A program made the position numbers and the translations under genes. Shown here in pieces: positions 29,401 to 44,400 of a stretch of 64,000 nt of DNA. Below the pieces are notes generated by a model that did no database searches, was not told the origin of the DNA, and saw nothing but the letters and a program-made list of their open reading frames with translations. The DNA is from Archilochus colubris. Taxonomy: Eukaryota > Chordata > Aves > Apodiformes > Trochilidae. Location: positions 11,671,001-11,735,000 of the forward strand of contig CM041089.1 in NCBI GenBank assembly GCA_023079485.1, given 5' to 3'. How positions within the stretch are numbered: the stretch's first letter is position 1; each line of letters begins with the position of its first letter.

Positions 29401-32400
29401 AGATCTTTAATAATGATTCCCCATCTACAGGGTGGTGTCTGAGGAAGGTGACATCTAAATTGATTCTTTGATTTTACTCATATTTGCAACTTGGTTTTAC
29501 TTAATCTTTTTATTGGAATTACTCTGTATTTATATCAGGGGCTTTCAGATGTATGAGGAGGTCATTAAACCACCAAGTGACTTTTAATAGTGATACTTTC
29601 TCATGTAAAGTCGTTTTTGATTCTGTCTCATTTGCTAGAGTGAAGTTGCCTCATACTGTTGGAAACTTGCACATCCAGAAGTTAGCTGGATATTTCCTAG
29701 TGAGGCATCAATATGCCTTTACTCTGGCTTGGGATGGTAAGTCTGCAGTGTACATCAAAATGGCACCAGAATACCTGGGCAAAACACATGGACTGTGTGG
29801 AAACAATAATGCTGTCCTGCAGGATGATCTTGAAACTAGTTATGGTAAGTATATAAAATACCACTTCTGTTAATACAGTGGGGTGCTTGGTTTTTGCTTT
29901 GTTTTGTTTTCCTTCAGGTGAACTCAATGTTATTCTGCTTAGTTGCTAATTGTAATTGTATGGAAGATGGGCAACTCTTGAAATGGAAAACTGGTATGGA
30001 AATATTTCTATAGGTGATATTGTTGGTGAAGAGGGGCAGTTTCAATAGAGTGGGGAGGGAGGTGAAGCGCTAGGAAGCATGACAAAAAGCTGTCCTCACT
30101 CCATTACCTACAATGGTATTTGTACTTGGGTTTCCTAAGTCTTGAAAGATGGAACTGACTTTTAAATGTTCACTGCCCTCTTCACAGTTCTATATAGGAG
30201 CCTCTGGAAGCCTGGGATACTGTTATTGGTAATTAATTGATAATTTTAATTAAGAAAACAGTGAAGACTGCCAAACCATGTTTAATTGGCATGTCTTGAA
30301 TAAAGATCTGATATAAAGACACTGAATAAACATCTCCATAAAGCAAATTAAAAAAAAAAAAAAAGAGCCAGGAGAATAAATCAGGCCCCATAAATATTAT
30401 CCCAAGTTTGGTGATGAAAACTTCTGGAAATCGTTGCTTTGGGCTGTTTAACTTTTCTCTTCTTTAAAATTAGAGTGTTTCTGTAAAGTACTACCTCAAA
30501 GATCAGAGTACAGTATGTAGTAAATTTCCTCTGTTTTAGTGTGTCACTCAACTTCAGAAAGCATTAGCCCTGCACTAGTATTAGCTCTTGCCTCCATTGA
30601 GTGGTCAGCTCACTGAATCAAACTGATTAAAATAATACCAAAATCAATCACTCATTGTCCTCATTGCCTTCAAAGATTTTTGTCTACCCTCTCACCTTTC
30701 TTAGAGTATCTCAGCCACATAAAGCTGTGATTGTAGCACCAGTTGATAAACTGCATTGTAGCTTTATCCAATTAGCTGGGGAGCAGTAGTAATAAAGATA
30801 CAGCAAGATAGGCATTAGTGGGTAATCCAAGTAATCAACAGTGTCACTACTTGTCTGTGATGAATGATACCTTTCCTAGCTAGGTTAAAGCTAGAATAGA
30901 CGTTCCTACTTATGTGAAATAGTCTCACCTTTATTTGATTAATGTATACAGTCCTTTTGTACCTTTGAAATAACACAGGAGTGCCTCATCTTCCCTGGGT
31001 TTCAGACTCTCTGTTGGGAGTTTGATGTGAAATAGCAGCACAGATCTATGTATATATACAGTTTATACAACTTTTCTTTCCTTGATTCCATTGACTGACT
31101 GCAGCAGGCACAGTCCTGCTCCCTCAAGCCCTTTCTTGTCATTTTACATGAGTAAGCTTCTTTCTGCCATTCTAAAGCATTGCTTCAGTAGTCCCTTTTA
31201 GAAGGAGTTTTGGTTCTTAAAAGAACAAGATAGTCTTCAGACTAGCAGCTGGTTCATTTAGTTGTGGGAAGGGTTTGGTGCTCTCTGTTTAATGAGGTGG
31301 TTTGATTATTGAGATGTTTCCCAGAGAAATGCTTTAAAAATTATGTTCTTCCAAGTCACTGTGTGACTTTCTGTGTCTTGTTCAGGAAAACTGACAGATG
31401 ATGTAACAGAATTTGCTGAGAGCTGGCAGGAAAATCCTCCACGAGGAACAGTGAATTGGGATAAATCTATTTTCAGTGAACCACCCTGTCTGACACAAAG
31501 CCATGAATCTCTACAGGTTTGTTTAAAAAAAAAATATTAGGAGTAGTTGATGATTCTAATTAGAGCAATAATTTGACTTAATGCCTTGAAGGAGACTGGA
31601 AGTATTCCCAGTTCTTTGAACATGGATTAAAATGGTTGTTGCAGCAGAGCTTCCCTTGTCTCCTCCACTCTCCCCACTTTTTTCTGTATAGGTTTATATT
31701 ATTAAATATCCTTGGTTTTATTTTCTTAAATTATATTTGCATAGCAGACAGTAGAAGTGCTTGAATCTGGAGCTAAATGAGTGAAAAGGTGAAAAGTAGG
31801 GACGTATTCAAGAACTGGTTCCCATTTATTGCCTTAGAAAGAACAGAAATAAGAATAAAGCCTGAATGAGACCACAGTTAATTTGCCAGTGTTAAAAAAA
31901 AAAAAGTAAAATTACTGCTACTTTTGTCCATCACAGAGAAGTAGTTTTTTCTTTTAAGTACTTTTCTTGAGGAGGGGATATTTTTTATTACTACTGATAT
32001 GATCTTGGATAAAGGATTCAGTGTTATAAATACTCCAACACAGAGAACCAGGTGTTGCCAGCCACTGCTTCTAGTTGATGAGTGATTTCTAGTCACAGAC
32101 CAGGATGTCTGTTCTGAGTTTCCACAGTATTGTATTCTACTTGGGTTCATTTTTAAAAACCTTTTCACAGCATCTATCTTACTCATTTCAGAAAGTATAC
32201 ACTCTGTGTGATATCCTGCTACATCCCCCATTTGAACAATGCCATGAATATGTGAGTCCTCTTCCTTTTATGGCAAGCTGCACCAATGATCTCTGCATGT
32301 AAGTGAATGTTTTTGGGTGATTTCAAAGCTATAGTAAAAAACATTTTCTTAGTACCATGAGAATGAATTGCAAATATTAACAGAACTAACCAATGTCTTT

Positions 32401-35400
32401 TTAGGAGTAGCAGTTTTTACCTAACATTCTTTCAGTCTCTTGCTCTTCTCACTTGTTCTAGTTTCACTGCCAGAAATTCCTGTGGAGGTGATGCAGGTTT
32501 TTTTTGGTTATAAGGATGACCAAATCAGGCCCAGATATTTGCACAATTTGTTAGTGAAAATTTTAAAGTTTGTTAGTGTATCTTCCCTTGGATCTGGTAT
32601 CTGTTTCTATTTTTAGTGAACATCAGTAGTATTTCTGATACAGTGAATAGGTCAGTTTGACATCCAAAAGCCATATACAGTTAATCCATTGAAAAGAGGA
32701 ATTTGATTTCTGTTGGAATTTATGCCATCATGCAACCTACTATAGTCCTTGTCTATGTAATGGTTGTGTGCAGTGCAGGAGAATTAATAAAGTTATGATT
32801 GTGTGTTTCAATGTAGGTAGGAAATAATATGTCAGTTTTTATTTGTGTAAGGTCAGCAGTTGATAATGCAACCTGGTGTCGAGCATTAACTGAATATGCC
32901 AGAGCCTGTGCCCAGTCAGGAAAGCCACTTCATGGATGGAGAATGCATTTTCAGCAGTGTGGTATGCAGATGCTTGCTTTCTTGGAAATACAGCTTACTA
33001 GTTGTATTTTAAAGAGTATTCTTTATACTTCTTTGTCCTTCCTCTAATTTTGCAATTGTGTAGCTCTCAAGAAAAGCATAACTATACACCAACTTCAAGG
33101 CTACATAAAGACAATGAAATTTTTTTTAATATATATGTGTAATTTGTATTGAATGTATTTAAGTCACTAAGTTTATTAGAATGTGTTTTAAGAACCTTCT
33201 AATGAAAACATCAGATCCTCTAAGGTTATTAACTTTTTGTTTTTTCATAGAGCTACTATAACTATTGTTAAAATTTTCATAGCTTTCTGATATAAGATTT
33301 ATCATGGGTGTTAAAAACAAAATGCAGTTGTGTACGTTTTCATCTTAGAAGTCACAGAAAATAAATTTGAAATAGATGGTCAAATCTTTCTGCCTGTCTG
33401 GAACACAGGAGCAAAACTTCTTTGTCATTTGTGACAAAAGATTTTCCCTGCATTTTTAAACTATTGGGTTATGAATGTCCTAACACTTCCTATGCTGGCC
33501 TGAGTGTTTAAATAACTCAGCTGTGAGAAAGTTTCCCAGGGTCTCCCTTGGCATAATTTAAGATTATTTTATCTCAATGCACCTTTATTGGACAGAATAT
33601 AAATACATGTATGCTCTGTGTGTGTTTTGAAAGCCATTGCTTTGTTGTTCTAGACAACACTCAACTGACTTAGAAATACCCTAAAGACACATGTACAACC
33701 CATTGAAGCCCTGAGACAGTAGCACCTTTTCATTTCTCTGTTTTCAGTGATTACCTGTCCTGAACCCTTGACCTATAATGAATGCATCAACTGTTGCCCT
33801 GCTTCATGTCACCAGCAGTCACAGTGTATTGGCAGTGAGCTTCCCTGCATTGATGGATGCTACTGTCCAGATGGTAAGTTTTGCTTCTCAAATACATGTT
33901 ATTTGATTCTATATAACTTAATGATGGTTTTTCACCACATATACATACCTACATGGCCTGGCTCTGCTAAGACATTCACAAGAGCTCTTTACATAAACAT
34001 ATTGCCAACAGGGTGGAGCAATAACCTTATTTTCCTCATAACTGAAAAGAAAGACTTTTCTACCCTGTAACGAGTGGGAATAGGTTTCAATACAGATCTA
34101 CACTCTAGTTGTAGGGTTTCACAATTTGAGTGAAAAATATGCAACAACTCTCCTGTTGTATGATTCTGGCAAGTGAGCTTTTTACCTATAGCAAACTTTT
34201 ACCCTTATTACCAAAGTATATACTTTGCCCAGTTTTCCTGTTGGCTTCTTTTGGGTACATAATTCTATCTGAAAAAGGATAGGGAAAGTTGACCATGGAT
34301 CTTCAAGTTCTGACTTATATAGGTCCTGATGATTTAGAAGTATAATCATCTTTATCATACACTTTTCTTTTATGGGGTACTGAAGCTTCTGCTGGTTCTT
34401 TAATAACAGAATAATTAAAAAATAAAGTAAAAAAATATCATAGTAAAATAATGACCAAACTGTGTCTTACAATATAGAAACAAAGATGTGTGAAAGTCTA
34501 AAAAAGAAGCCAAAGGTACCCAAAGCAGCATGGATTGGCATTTATGTATTCATTGGTTGTGGGGTTTTCTGTTGTTGTTGGTTTTGTTTTCTTTTTTGTG
34601 TGTGTGAGTGGTTTCCCCTCCTCCAATATTAAATACTTGAAATACCTGTTAATCATACTATTCTTAATGTATTTCAAGCAATATAGAGACTTGGTCCATA
34701 TAATTTACTATAATTCAAATAGATGCTTGTTCTGAAAAAATATCTAAAAAATGGTTTAGACTTTTATTATCATGTGACCATTTGTGTTGTTCTTGTGTGT
34801 ACTTGTTAGTGCTCCATCTATGTGTGTAGTTATTTCACTTTTTACTTGTGATCTTACTTTTTCTAGGTTTGATTTATGAAAATGAATTGTGTGTCAAGCC
34901 TATGGACTGTCCTTGTGACTACCATGGAAGCTCCTTTGAAATGGGTTCAGTGGTTTATGAGGAATGTAATAACTGGTAGGTAATTTTATTTTTTAATTTG
35001 TGGGCTTACTCTCTTTCATGGTTATGAGACACAGCTTCAAGGCCTATTCAGTTAAAAATTGAATAAAGTTTAAGTCCTTACTGTTTCTATATTGAAAAAC
35101 TGTTATATAAACATTTTGCAGTCTAGAGAAACTATGGAGCTATGAAAGGACAAGAAGAGCAAATGACAGTTGTTGCAGAGAATACTCAAATATTTAGTAT
35201 TCTTTTCACTTTGAACTCTGCCTCAAAGTAAAAGTAACAGGAGAATTACTTTGAGTTTGTCTCACTTGCATGCAAAGAAACTAAATCTCACTGGTGTTTT
35301 GGGAATTTGAATTTAGTTTTATACCTTGGAAAGAAGTTTCTAGAAAGGCATCATGCTTATTATTGGATCAACTTAATTGAAAAAAATGGGTGAGCTTGCA

Positions 35401-38400
35401 GACGTGCAGCCTCCTATTTTCAAACTAGCTCTTTTTTTAAAATAAGATTCAGATTTATTGTATTATTCTTCTCAGTTTTAATTATCCTGAACTTTCATAG
35501 TGGTTATCAAGGAGATAAAAAGAAAGAAAAATGCTACTGGATCCATGGATGAAGTTAACCTGATCATATCTCATGACAGCTTCCAGGCAGTCTAGTGACT
35601 GATAGTTCTGTTATGTTACACCCTTTTGTGAGACACTTGGTGCTCATTTCATACAGAAGTAATTCAGAAAAAACAACTGAGGAACAGCCATATATACTTC
35701 ACCAAAAGCAAAGTATAAAATATTTTTTTTGTTTTATTTCAGCACGTGCATTGGAGGAAAGTGGATTTGTACAAATCTGACATGTCCAGGTATGTGAAAG
35801 TCTTGAATATTTAACTTTTTTAATAACGGAATTTTTACTTGTGGCAAAATATTACTGTTAGGTCAGAAGAGATTGAAGTCAAAAGGATTTTGCATGTTAA
35901 ATTTACCAATGGCCTCATGGCTGCCAATAGATTCAATCTCTGCTCTCAGAGTTATCAATGAGCTGTGGGAGTTGCTAATGTTTCTGCAAATTAGAGCCAC
36001 AAATCAAATACCCTTAATGTAAGGATCACACATGTTATTGCCTCCTTGTGGGGGAAGAATTGTTTAGCTACCTTGGCTTGGCTTCAAGTAGGAACTTTAA
36101 AACAAGGGTTGGACTCGATGATCTCTGAGGTCCCTTCCAACCCAGCCAATTCTATGAAGAGCAAGGACAAGGTTCAGTTCTTTAACTGTGTTCTTACTGC
36201 CTTGTTGTAATGTAAATACAATTTTATAAATTAAAGCAAGTAGCAGAGTGTATGAGCTCTACAGAAGTAATTGTTAGGATTGCACTATCTTTACATAGTT
36301 TAATATACCATTTTTTATCTTTGCCAGCTGAATGCTCCGTCTCAGGAGACATTCATTTCATGACCTTTGATGGGCGCAAATACACATTTCAAGCCACCTG
36401 CCAGTATATTTTAGCCAAAAGCCGTACATCTGGAGCATTTACCATATCCCTGCAAAATGCTCCTTGTGGCCAGGTAAGGTCCAGAACCTTCTTGTTATGT
36501 TTATATCCTGAAGGGTTTATTAATCAGAGGAGGGTGGGGGAAATATTAAAAAAATGAAAGCTACCTGCAGTTGAATATATTAAAACTTATTAGAAGCAAC
36601 CATTTCCCTTAACGATTAAATAGTTGAAAAACTATAGTGCAAAGGAAGTCTGTATAGAAATTCTCATGTTTATTTGTAATGAATAGGAAAGATAATGATG
36701 GTGTTCTGATTCAGTGCTGGTTGAGGTCAGTCAATAGCATATGGTGATTCATGCAGCAAACCCTAGGTGACTTATTTTCTGAGAACGTCTTCATGGATTT
36801 GCAGCCAGCACAAAATAAGCCTTGAAGGAAGAATGGCACTTTTGTGCCTTGAATATACATTTTCCTTTTAGCTCAGTTTTTGCAGCTTGAATTTCACTTT
36901 TACTTTCATCATTATGAAAAACTTAAGATAGCTTTTGGGACAGCTCTGTAAATCCATATTTGGGTGTATGTGTGCATCTCTGTTACTGTTGCTAAGTTGG
37001 TATCCTGTACAACTGATTTCAGTCAAATGTGCATGTGCCTATACAGAGCTGATAGTAAGGGACTTCTACCTTCTATTTGAAAGTTTCTGATATGGTCAAC
37101 AGAAGTAACTGAATAGTTAATCTGTTCTAAGTCCAAGACCCACTCTCCTCCTTTTGTTGTATATGTGGATTTCATTCTTATGGTAGTCTTTAAGTCTTGT
37201 AGTTTTGAGGGCATTAAGGCAAGTTAGAGTCGATCTTAAAAATACACATGTGGTGCAAGAAGTGTTGTTGACCAAGTTGAGTCATCTTGTCTTTGTGCAC
37301 CTCCAGAAGACCTTTCAGCATAAGGAAATCACACGCAAGTGGCATTGACAAGTTTATTGTAATAGAAATACTTATTTGGAATTCAGGTAAGAGATGGGTG
37401 ACAGTGTTTAGAGTCTTCATCTCGGTACTAAAAGCTGAGAAGTAAGAAACTGCATAGAGACCAAATGTATTTTCTAGCTGGATGATCAGCAATTAAGTGC
37501 CCCACTATCTCTTCTATGGTTTCTAGGAGAAGTGTATCAGGTGATGTATGTGACAGGGAGAAGTTACCAGAATTGAAAAATTCCTGAACTGTGAATCTGC
37601 TTTATTAGCTTACAACTCCTGGAGATACTTTTGTCAGGGAAAGTGATGATCAAATTAGTCGCCATTCTGCAGTACTCTTGAGATGGCAAAGCCTTGCAGT
37701 TCTTACATCTGCTTCACCCTGACTTCAGGACTTGCTTAATGTGTCTGTGTCCAACTGGTCTGTAGGTGGAAAATCAGATTTTCTTAGCTTCTACTGTATT
37801 CTGGGCTTAATATTTCTCCTTGTCTTTGGCAAAGGTAGCCTGATCACCAGGTGCAGATTTTTAGAGGTTTGTGTGAAGCATTCTGGACATGAACAGCCAG
37901 ATGGGCGACCAGGGGTTTATGTGATATGTTCCAGGGCTATTAATTGCCAATGTATGAGTGGTGAGAGGTTAGCAGGAGCAGTTTGTGTACCCTAAGGCAT
38001 GACTGTGGGGCTTCAGTGCAGCTATTCAAGTGTCTAGCTAGCTACTAGCTGGTATCACTTGGCTGAAAAACTGCTTTTCAGTTCCCTAGGCACCACTCCA
38101 TTATCTTTTTTCCCATTTATAAAAATGAATGAATTGAAATGGAAAGCTAAAAGATTTGTAGTGCAGAATCTCATATTTCATGATAGTTTGAGATATTATG
38201 TGCTTTTTTTTAAAAAAATAAACCACCTTATCAGTCCTATCTTAGTCAAGCAGATTAAAAAATGTAGAAAGAAAATACCTGGGAAGATTTTAGCTCTCAG
38301 AATCACAAAGACTCCAGTCATCTAGAGCCTTAGAGCTGGTGACATAAACAGTCATCAAGCAACAAGTTACATCAAAATGATGTGAAATTTTGTTTAAGCA

Positions 38401-41400
38401 CTTTTTGGAAGGAGAATCAGTCAAGTGATAAGCATAGCTCAACCTTATCTGAGTTTCAGGTGACAAGCTCACTGGCTTTGTAGTTTGTATGATGAGAAGA
38501 TCTTGTGAATATAGAATTTTTTTTTAAGTGTCTAGTGAGAGAAACAGCTATTCCGGTGAAAGCACCTGCTGAAAGTTGGCAGGGACAGTGCTGTGAAAGA
38601 AACAGTTCATTGGAACAGAGAGTAATTGTCAGGCAGAATTTTTCCTTCTGTTTCAGCAAGGAAGTATAATAAAGCTTTTGTCAATATTGTGTAGTAATGT
38701 ATACACTATGGAGGGTACCTCTTTTGGCTCTGGTCTGCTCTGAGTACCAGCTGGCATTCTGTTATTTTCAACTTCTTAAAAGGTCAACAGAATTGTCAAT
38801 TTGTAGCCACAGCTGCTGAATGATATGCACAAAAACCTAATTTCTTCAAGATGCAATACAACAAGATTAAGACACAAGAGCAGGACTTCCCATTTGTCTG
38901 TCTTCAGTATCAGTCCAGGAGAGCTAATTGAGCTGATGAAATATCTCCAGTTATAATTTGCTGTTTTGAAGTTTCATTTTATAATTTTAGCTGTTGGCAA
39001 AAGGCTGTTGTTGCATTGTTATTTAGAGACAGGAAAATTCTGAATGTTGTGTTAAATCCTGACACACCACTGTGTGAACCTCTGTGTCCCTGGTACTTGA
39101 AGGACTGACAGATGATCTGAGCTGTGCTGGCCCAGCTGGTAAAGGCCGATGGTAGTGTTCAGAGATCTCTGCAGCTCCAGTGATGCTTTTCAGTGGGTTA
39201 GGCAATATAATTAATTCTGTAAAGGTAAATCTGAGTATCTTTTGTGATAAGTAAGCATGGTTTAACAAGCATTCTTTCTCTGTTGACAGTTGAAAGCCTG
39301 TAGTTAAATCTGTAGGTAACCTGTAGTTAATCTAAAAAGTGGAAATCCTGACTTGGACACTTTGATAGGAATTGACCAGTGTTGATCTGATTAGTTGCCA
39401 TGTTATTTAGCAGAGTGTATTTGTTACTGTGGTATGTGGAAAACATCAGATGTTCAGTAGCCCTCATTCTAGAGCAGCTTTCCGCCTCTGCTGTATGGTA
39501 TTGGACTGAATATCACCCCAGTAACATAAAACATGCAGGAATATTAAGTAGTTTGGTCTTAATTTACGTGCCAGCCAGTTTCAGGACGTATTTGAATGGG
39601 GAAAAAAGAAGTCAAACCTGGCTAGAGCAGAACAACTGTACTATAGTCAACTTCCATTCTGATGAAAGCAGTTAGTTTGAATTTAATTATTGATCTTGAA
39701 GCTTTTACGAAATCCTGTCTAGACCATGTGCATTTCTATGTTGTGAAACTTGAGTGTTCATACTTTGCTTCTTAGGATTTCAGTTGTTTAGCTGCTTTTG
39801 CTAATGTTGATGATTAAGTGGCACAGAAGGGAGTGGATCTAAATATAGAAATACAAATAAGCAGTGGTAGTAACAACAAGCGAGTTGAGCCAGTTAGATG
39901 TTGCAATATTTTTATGCTGTCACAATGATGCCTTTTTTTCATCAATATTCATCCAGGGAACTTATGAACATACTCCACAGTTTGTCCCAGAAAGAATTAG
40001 AGGGTGTTTTAGATAATGATTCACAAGATTATTTGCCTATGAAAGAATTTTATGTCTTAAATGTTCTTTAAAAGCACCTGGGTATATCGTAATAATTCAA
40101 ATTTATGTACACTGCTATGTGGATAGTGCAGTACACTTTGCTAGCATTAACTCAGCTTCAGTGGATCTTTAATCAGTGGGTCTCAAATTACAGTGTCTTT
40201 GTACTAAGCCTTGTAAGAACTGTTTAAGTTTTTCTTTCCAAGATCAGTTTTGAGTGTATTTGTGTAACAGGTTAGTGTTATATTTTAAGATGCCGGTTAA
40301 ATCAATCAAAATACTGTTTTCATAGCAGTAAAATTGTGCTTTTCAAGTGCACTCACCTAAGAAGCAAACTACAACAGAAAATTCTCAATTCCTCACTAAT
40401 TACACTTTTACTTGCACTCCTATTTAACATTTATCCTACTTAACTTTTTTCTACATGTTGTGCTCTTATTTGTAGAACCAGGATGGATCATGTATCCAAT
40501 CAATCAGCCTTATCCTTAAGCAGGACTCCAAGAGGCAAGTGACTCTGACTCATTCAGGAGATGTTTTGGTATATGACCAATACAAAATTAACCTGCCTTA
40601 TGCAGATGGTAAGGAATAATATATAAGCATGTAATTCCTATCAAGCAGTGAAGCAGTATTTTAATGGCATATATGTACACTGTGATACTGTCAATATTGC
40701 TGACATACTGATGTGCTATATTGTTAAAATCAACACTATTAATTTTTAATGGAATGTTTCACAAATTAACTGCTGATATACTACTTACATTCAGAGTAGG
40801 AGTTGTACAGTAGCTGTCATGTGCTAGCATCTCTTAGGTTAAGATTGAGGATATTCTGTCTCTAGCAAGTCATCCCCCACATTTTTTTTTTCTGAGAGGA
40901 AATTCTTTTCTCTGATTCTTGAATGTAATAATTCATTTTCCCTTTTTGGTAAGCAACTCAAGTAATATGTGTAAGGGTCCCCCTCCTCCCCTTCCCCCTA
41001 AGAGGATAAACTACATGGTTTTCAGACAAAAAGTTTCTTTTGTTTCTTTGAGTTTTTAAATTCCTCCGTCTGGAAGCTACTGCCAAATATTCTACATATG
41101 AACATATGTCTGTCTGCTGTGGGATTCAGTGTTAGCTTCAATGAGAGCTTCATATACAAACCATTAGTATATTTGTTGTCTGTGAGGCCTTGGATCTTTG
41201 GGAATTTCCCAGAAAAGGCTTTACTACAGGAAGTGTGTTGCTGCTGTTAGGATTACTTTGTCTAAATAAATGATCTGTGATGTTATCAGCAATGCTTGTG
41301 TCTTTAAATTGATTTGCTTTTACTTAACCTTTATGAATATTTCAGTGGACTCTGAATGCATTTTTTGCCAGACATGTGGTTCCTGTCATAAGTTCTTTTA

Positions 41401-44400
41401 TTTTTCTTCTTTAAACTCTGAAGCAGTGTAATATTTCATTGCGTTTTTGAACTCAATGGTTGGGGGGAAATAGGGTCTTAATAGGCAAAAATATAACTTA
41501 CATTAAAATGATAATAAAAACAGTGCAATGACAAGGAACAAAATGCAAATATTCAAATTACAAGCATGTTCCCTTTGCCTTTCAACAATCTCTGTATTTA
41601 TTCTCCAGAATTATTTGAAATACGGAAACTCTCCTCTGTGTTCCTTCAAGTAAAGACACACATTGGATTACAGATACTGTATGACAGAGAAGGACTGAGG
41701 CTTTACCTTCAAGCTGATGAAAGGTGGAAAGATGACACCGTGGGCCTTTGTGGAACCTTCAATGGAAATACTGAGGATGATTTTTTGTATGAATAGCTGC
41801 AAGATTTTTATTTACCAGTATATGAATATCTACAGTTTGTGGCAGATCAAGTGTGTGTGGAACCTGAATGAATGGATACCAAGAATAATTTATTTTGCAG
41901 TGTTGTATTAGTGAATGAGATCATAGGGTTTAGTTTGCTCACAGCAAATCTGTATCTCCAACTATGGGATATGAAGCCAGATTTTGTTTTGCATGTATTT
42001 ATATAAAAATACAGTGAAACATACATGACTCATAAGTGCTAGTTTTCCTGAAAAGTTTTTTGCAAAATATGGAGGTGGCCTATATGTGAGGGACTTTCTG
42101 CCTCCCTGCAAGACTCTTCATCTCTCTTCCTAGCTCCTATTTTTTTGCTGCTAGCTCTAATCTGCTCTCTCTGACAAAAGCCTCCATTGTTTATTTTCTG
42201 CAGACCAGCAACAAGAATTGGCTGTTGCCTAAGGTTTGCTTCCTAGTGATGCAGTGAAAAGTGGTCCACCTTCTTTACAGCTGTTTGTCCAGCTTATTTG
42301 CAGCATATTTCCTATAGATAAAGGGCAAGTTTGTTTCCAGAGGGCTGAGCTCCCTAATGGAAGTGGGAGGAGAATACAAATTTAGAGCATGACAGAATAA
42401 ATCTTTGACCAAGAAAATGGAACTTGGTCTGGTTTGTTCTGTCCTTCCATACATAATGTCTAATGGCTCTGGAGCATTTCTTCTTTCTGGTCCTTTGCCA
42501 GAAAAAAGTCAAGTCGTGAAACTTTTAAGTGACAGCACTTTGCAGGAGGGTGCATGAGTCTATGGATCAGTGGGAGGGAACCTTGAAACAGTTTTGCTGA
42601 AAGGGGGTGGTAGAACTGAGTCCATTCTGTAAGTTCACTGCATTTATTGTGACTGTTTTGTAAAAGATCTCCAGTTGGAGTAACTGAAAGCACTCCAGAG
42701 CTGTTTGGAAACACATGGAGAACTTCATCAGCCTGCATTCTTGTGCATGATAATTCACAAATGGATCCCTGTGATGTTCATCTGCAGGCAGGTGGGCAGT
42801 GAAGGTCAATTTATACTGACAATGTTTTGTTTCTTACCACATCTATGGTAAACTTAAAGGTTCAGCTGAAAGGGTCCAGTTGAGGACAGATGATAGTGTG
42901 ATGCCATGAGAACCCCAAGTGGTCACTAGAACATCCTTTAGTAGTGATGCATGTGGGGGGATCATCAGATATCTCCATTTCACAGTTCCTTCCACTTTGT
43001 GTTTTTCAGTCTACACACTTAGAGAGGCATAATACTGAATAAGGTTTTGTCTGTGATTTCAGCAGTACTAGGAAATAATAACACCTCCTACATTATCCCA
43101 ACTTTTGAGTATTTATACAGTGTGTGCAGCAAAGCTGCATTCTTGGTAGTCGATTTGGACACAAATATGGGAAGAAGTGGCCTGTACAAGATGTCAGAAA
43201 TTCTGGAAAAGTAATTTTCAAGTCCCAGTTTATTCATTTCTCATTTTGTGGGATATAGACTTTTCTCATTGCTAATATATTATTTCTTTTTACCACTATT
43301 GCACAGCTACTTATTGCATTCAGAATTAGGCTTTTCAGATGAGTTCTGTGTTTGGAGCTCCACACATAACTATTTGATACTGCTTTCCTTTTCCTGTGTG
43401 ATTTTATTTCCTAGGCTAGCTGCTCTTTTTCTTTCAAACAACAGGTAACATTCTTTAAAATATTGAGCTGTTGAAGCAGTTACTGGGAATGTCTTAAAGT
43501 CAAAAATAGGTAATCCTGTGTGTTTATGAAAGGCACTGGTAGCATCTGTTCCCTGACCCACATTCACACATCAGTTTAAAGATAAGGGACTGTATGTTGG
43601 CACTATCTGCATATTGTAAAGTTTTCCAAATACCTTAAAATCATTCCCAGAGCTCAAAACTATGAGCATCTAATTCTCTTCTGCAGTTGCATAGATATCA
43701 AAGATACATCCAGCAATAGTCTAACCATGGTTTGCATTATGTTGAAGATGATTTTTATTCCAAATCTTTTTTAACTGCCTCACTGAGTGAGTGTTTAATC
43801 TGTTATTTGTGTAGCCTCTTATGCAGCAGAAGCTTGTAGCATCCTTACGAAAGAACTTTTTGCTCCGTGCTACCCCTATTTGAGTCCTGTTCCCTATTTT
43901 GAGCAGTGCAGAAGAGACACTTGCAAGTGTGGACAGCATTGTTTTTGCTCTGCTCTGGCCCATTATGCTCATCACTGTCGAAGATTTGGAGTTGTAATAG
44001 ATTTCAGAGGAGGTGTCCCAGACTGTGGTGAGTTGCATCTCACTTCTAGCCTTAAATACTTACTATTTGAGTACTATAGAATCAAGTAATTTGGATGGCC
44101 TCAAATGTATACCAAATTAAAAGTATGTTTATCACTTTTATGGCTTTGAGTATCTCATACCTATGTTGATATTATTCATGAACTGCATATTAAAATGTTT
44201 TTTTTCCCTGTAGATGCTACATTTATCTAATTCTTTAAAAGCATGAAATCAAAGTTATGGTAATGTATTTAGCAGTTTTAGCTGGATTATTGTCAGTTTC
44301 TGCTGTGTGACAATCTCTAAACTTGCTCTCTTACTGTTGGAGACACTGGAGTTCACTTAATGCTGAAATAAGTGCAGAGAATTGGTATTATTGATATTTA

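Noticed and set aside
37732..37995. An 87-codon plus-strand frame with several Cys residues in OTOG intron 15.
   Set aside because: It has no match to otogelin modules, and no acceptor/donor pair fits the phase between exons 15 and 16.
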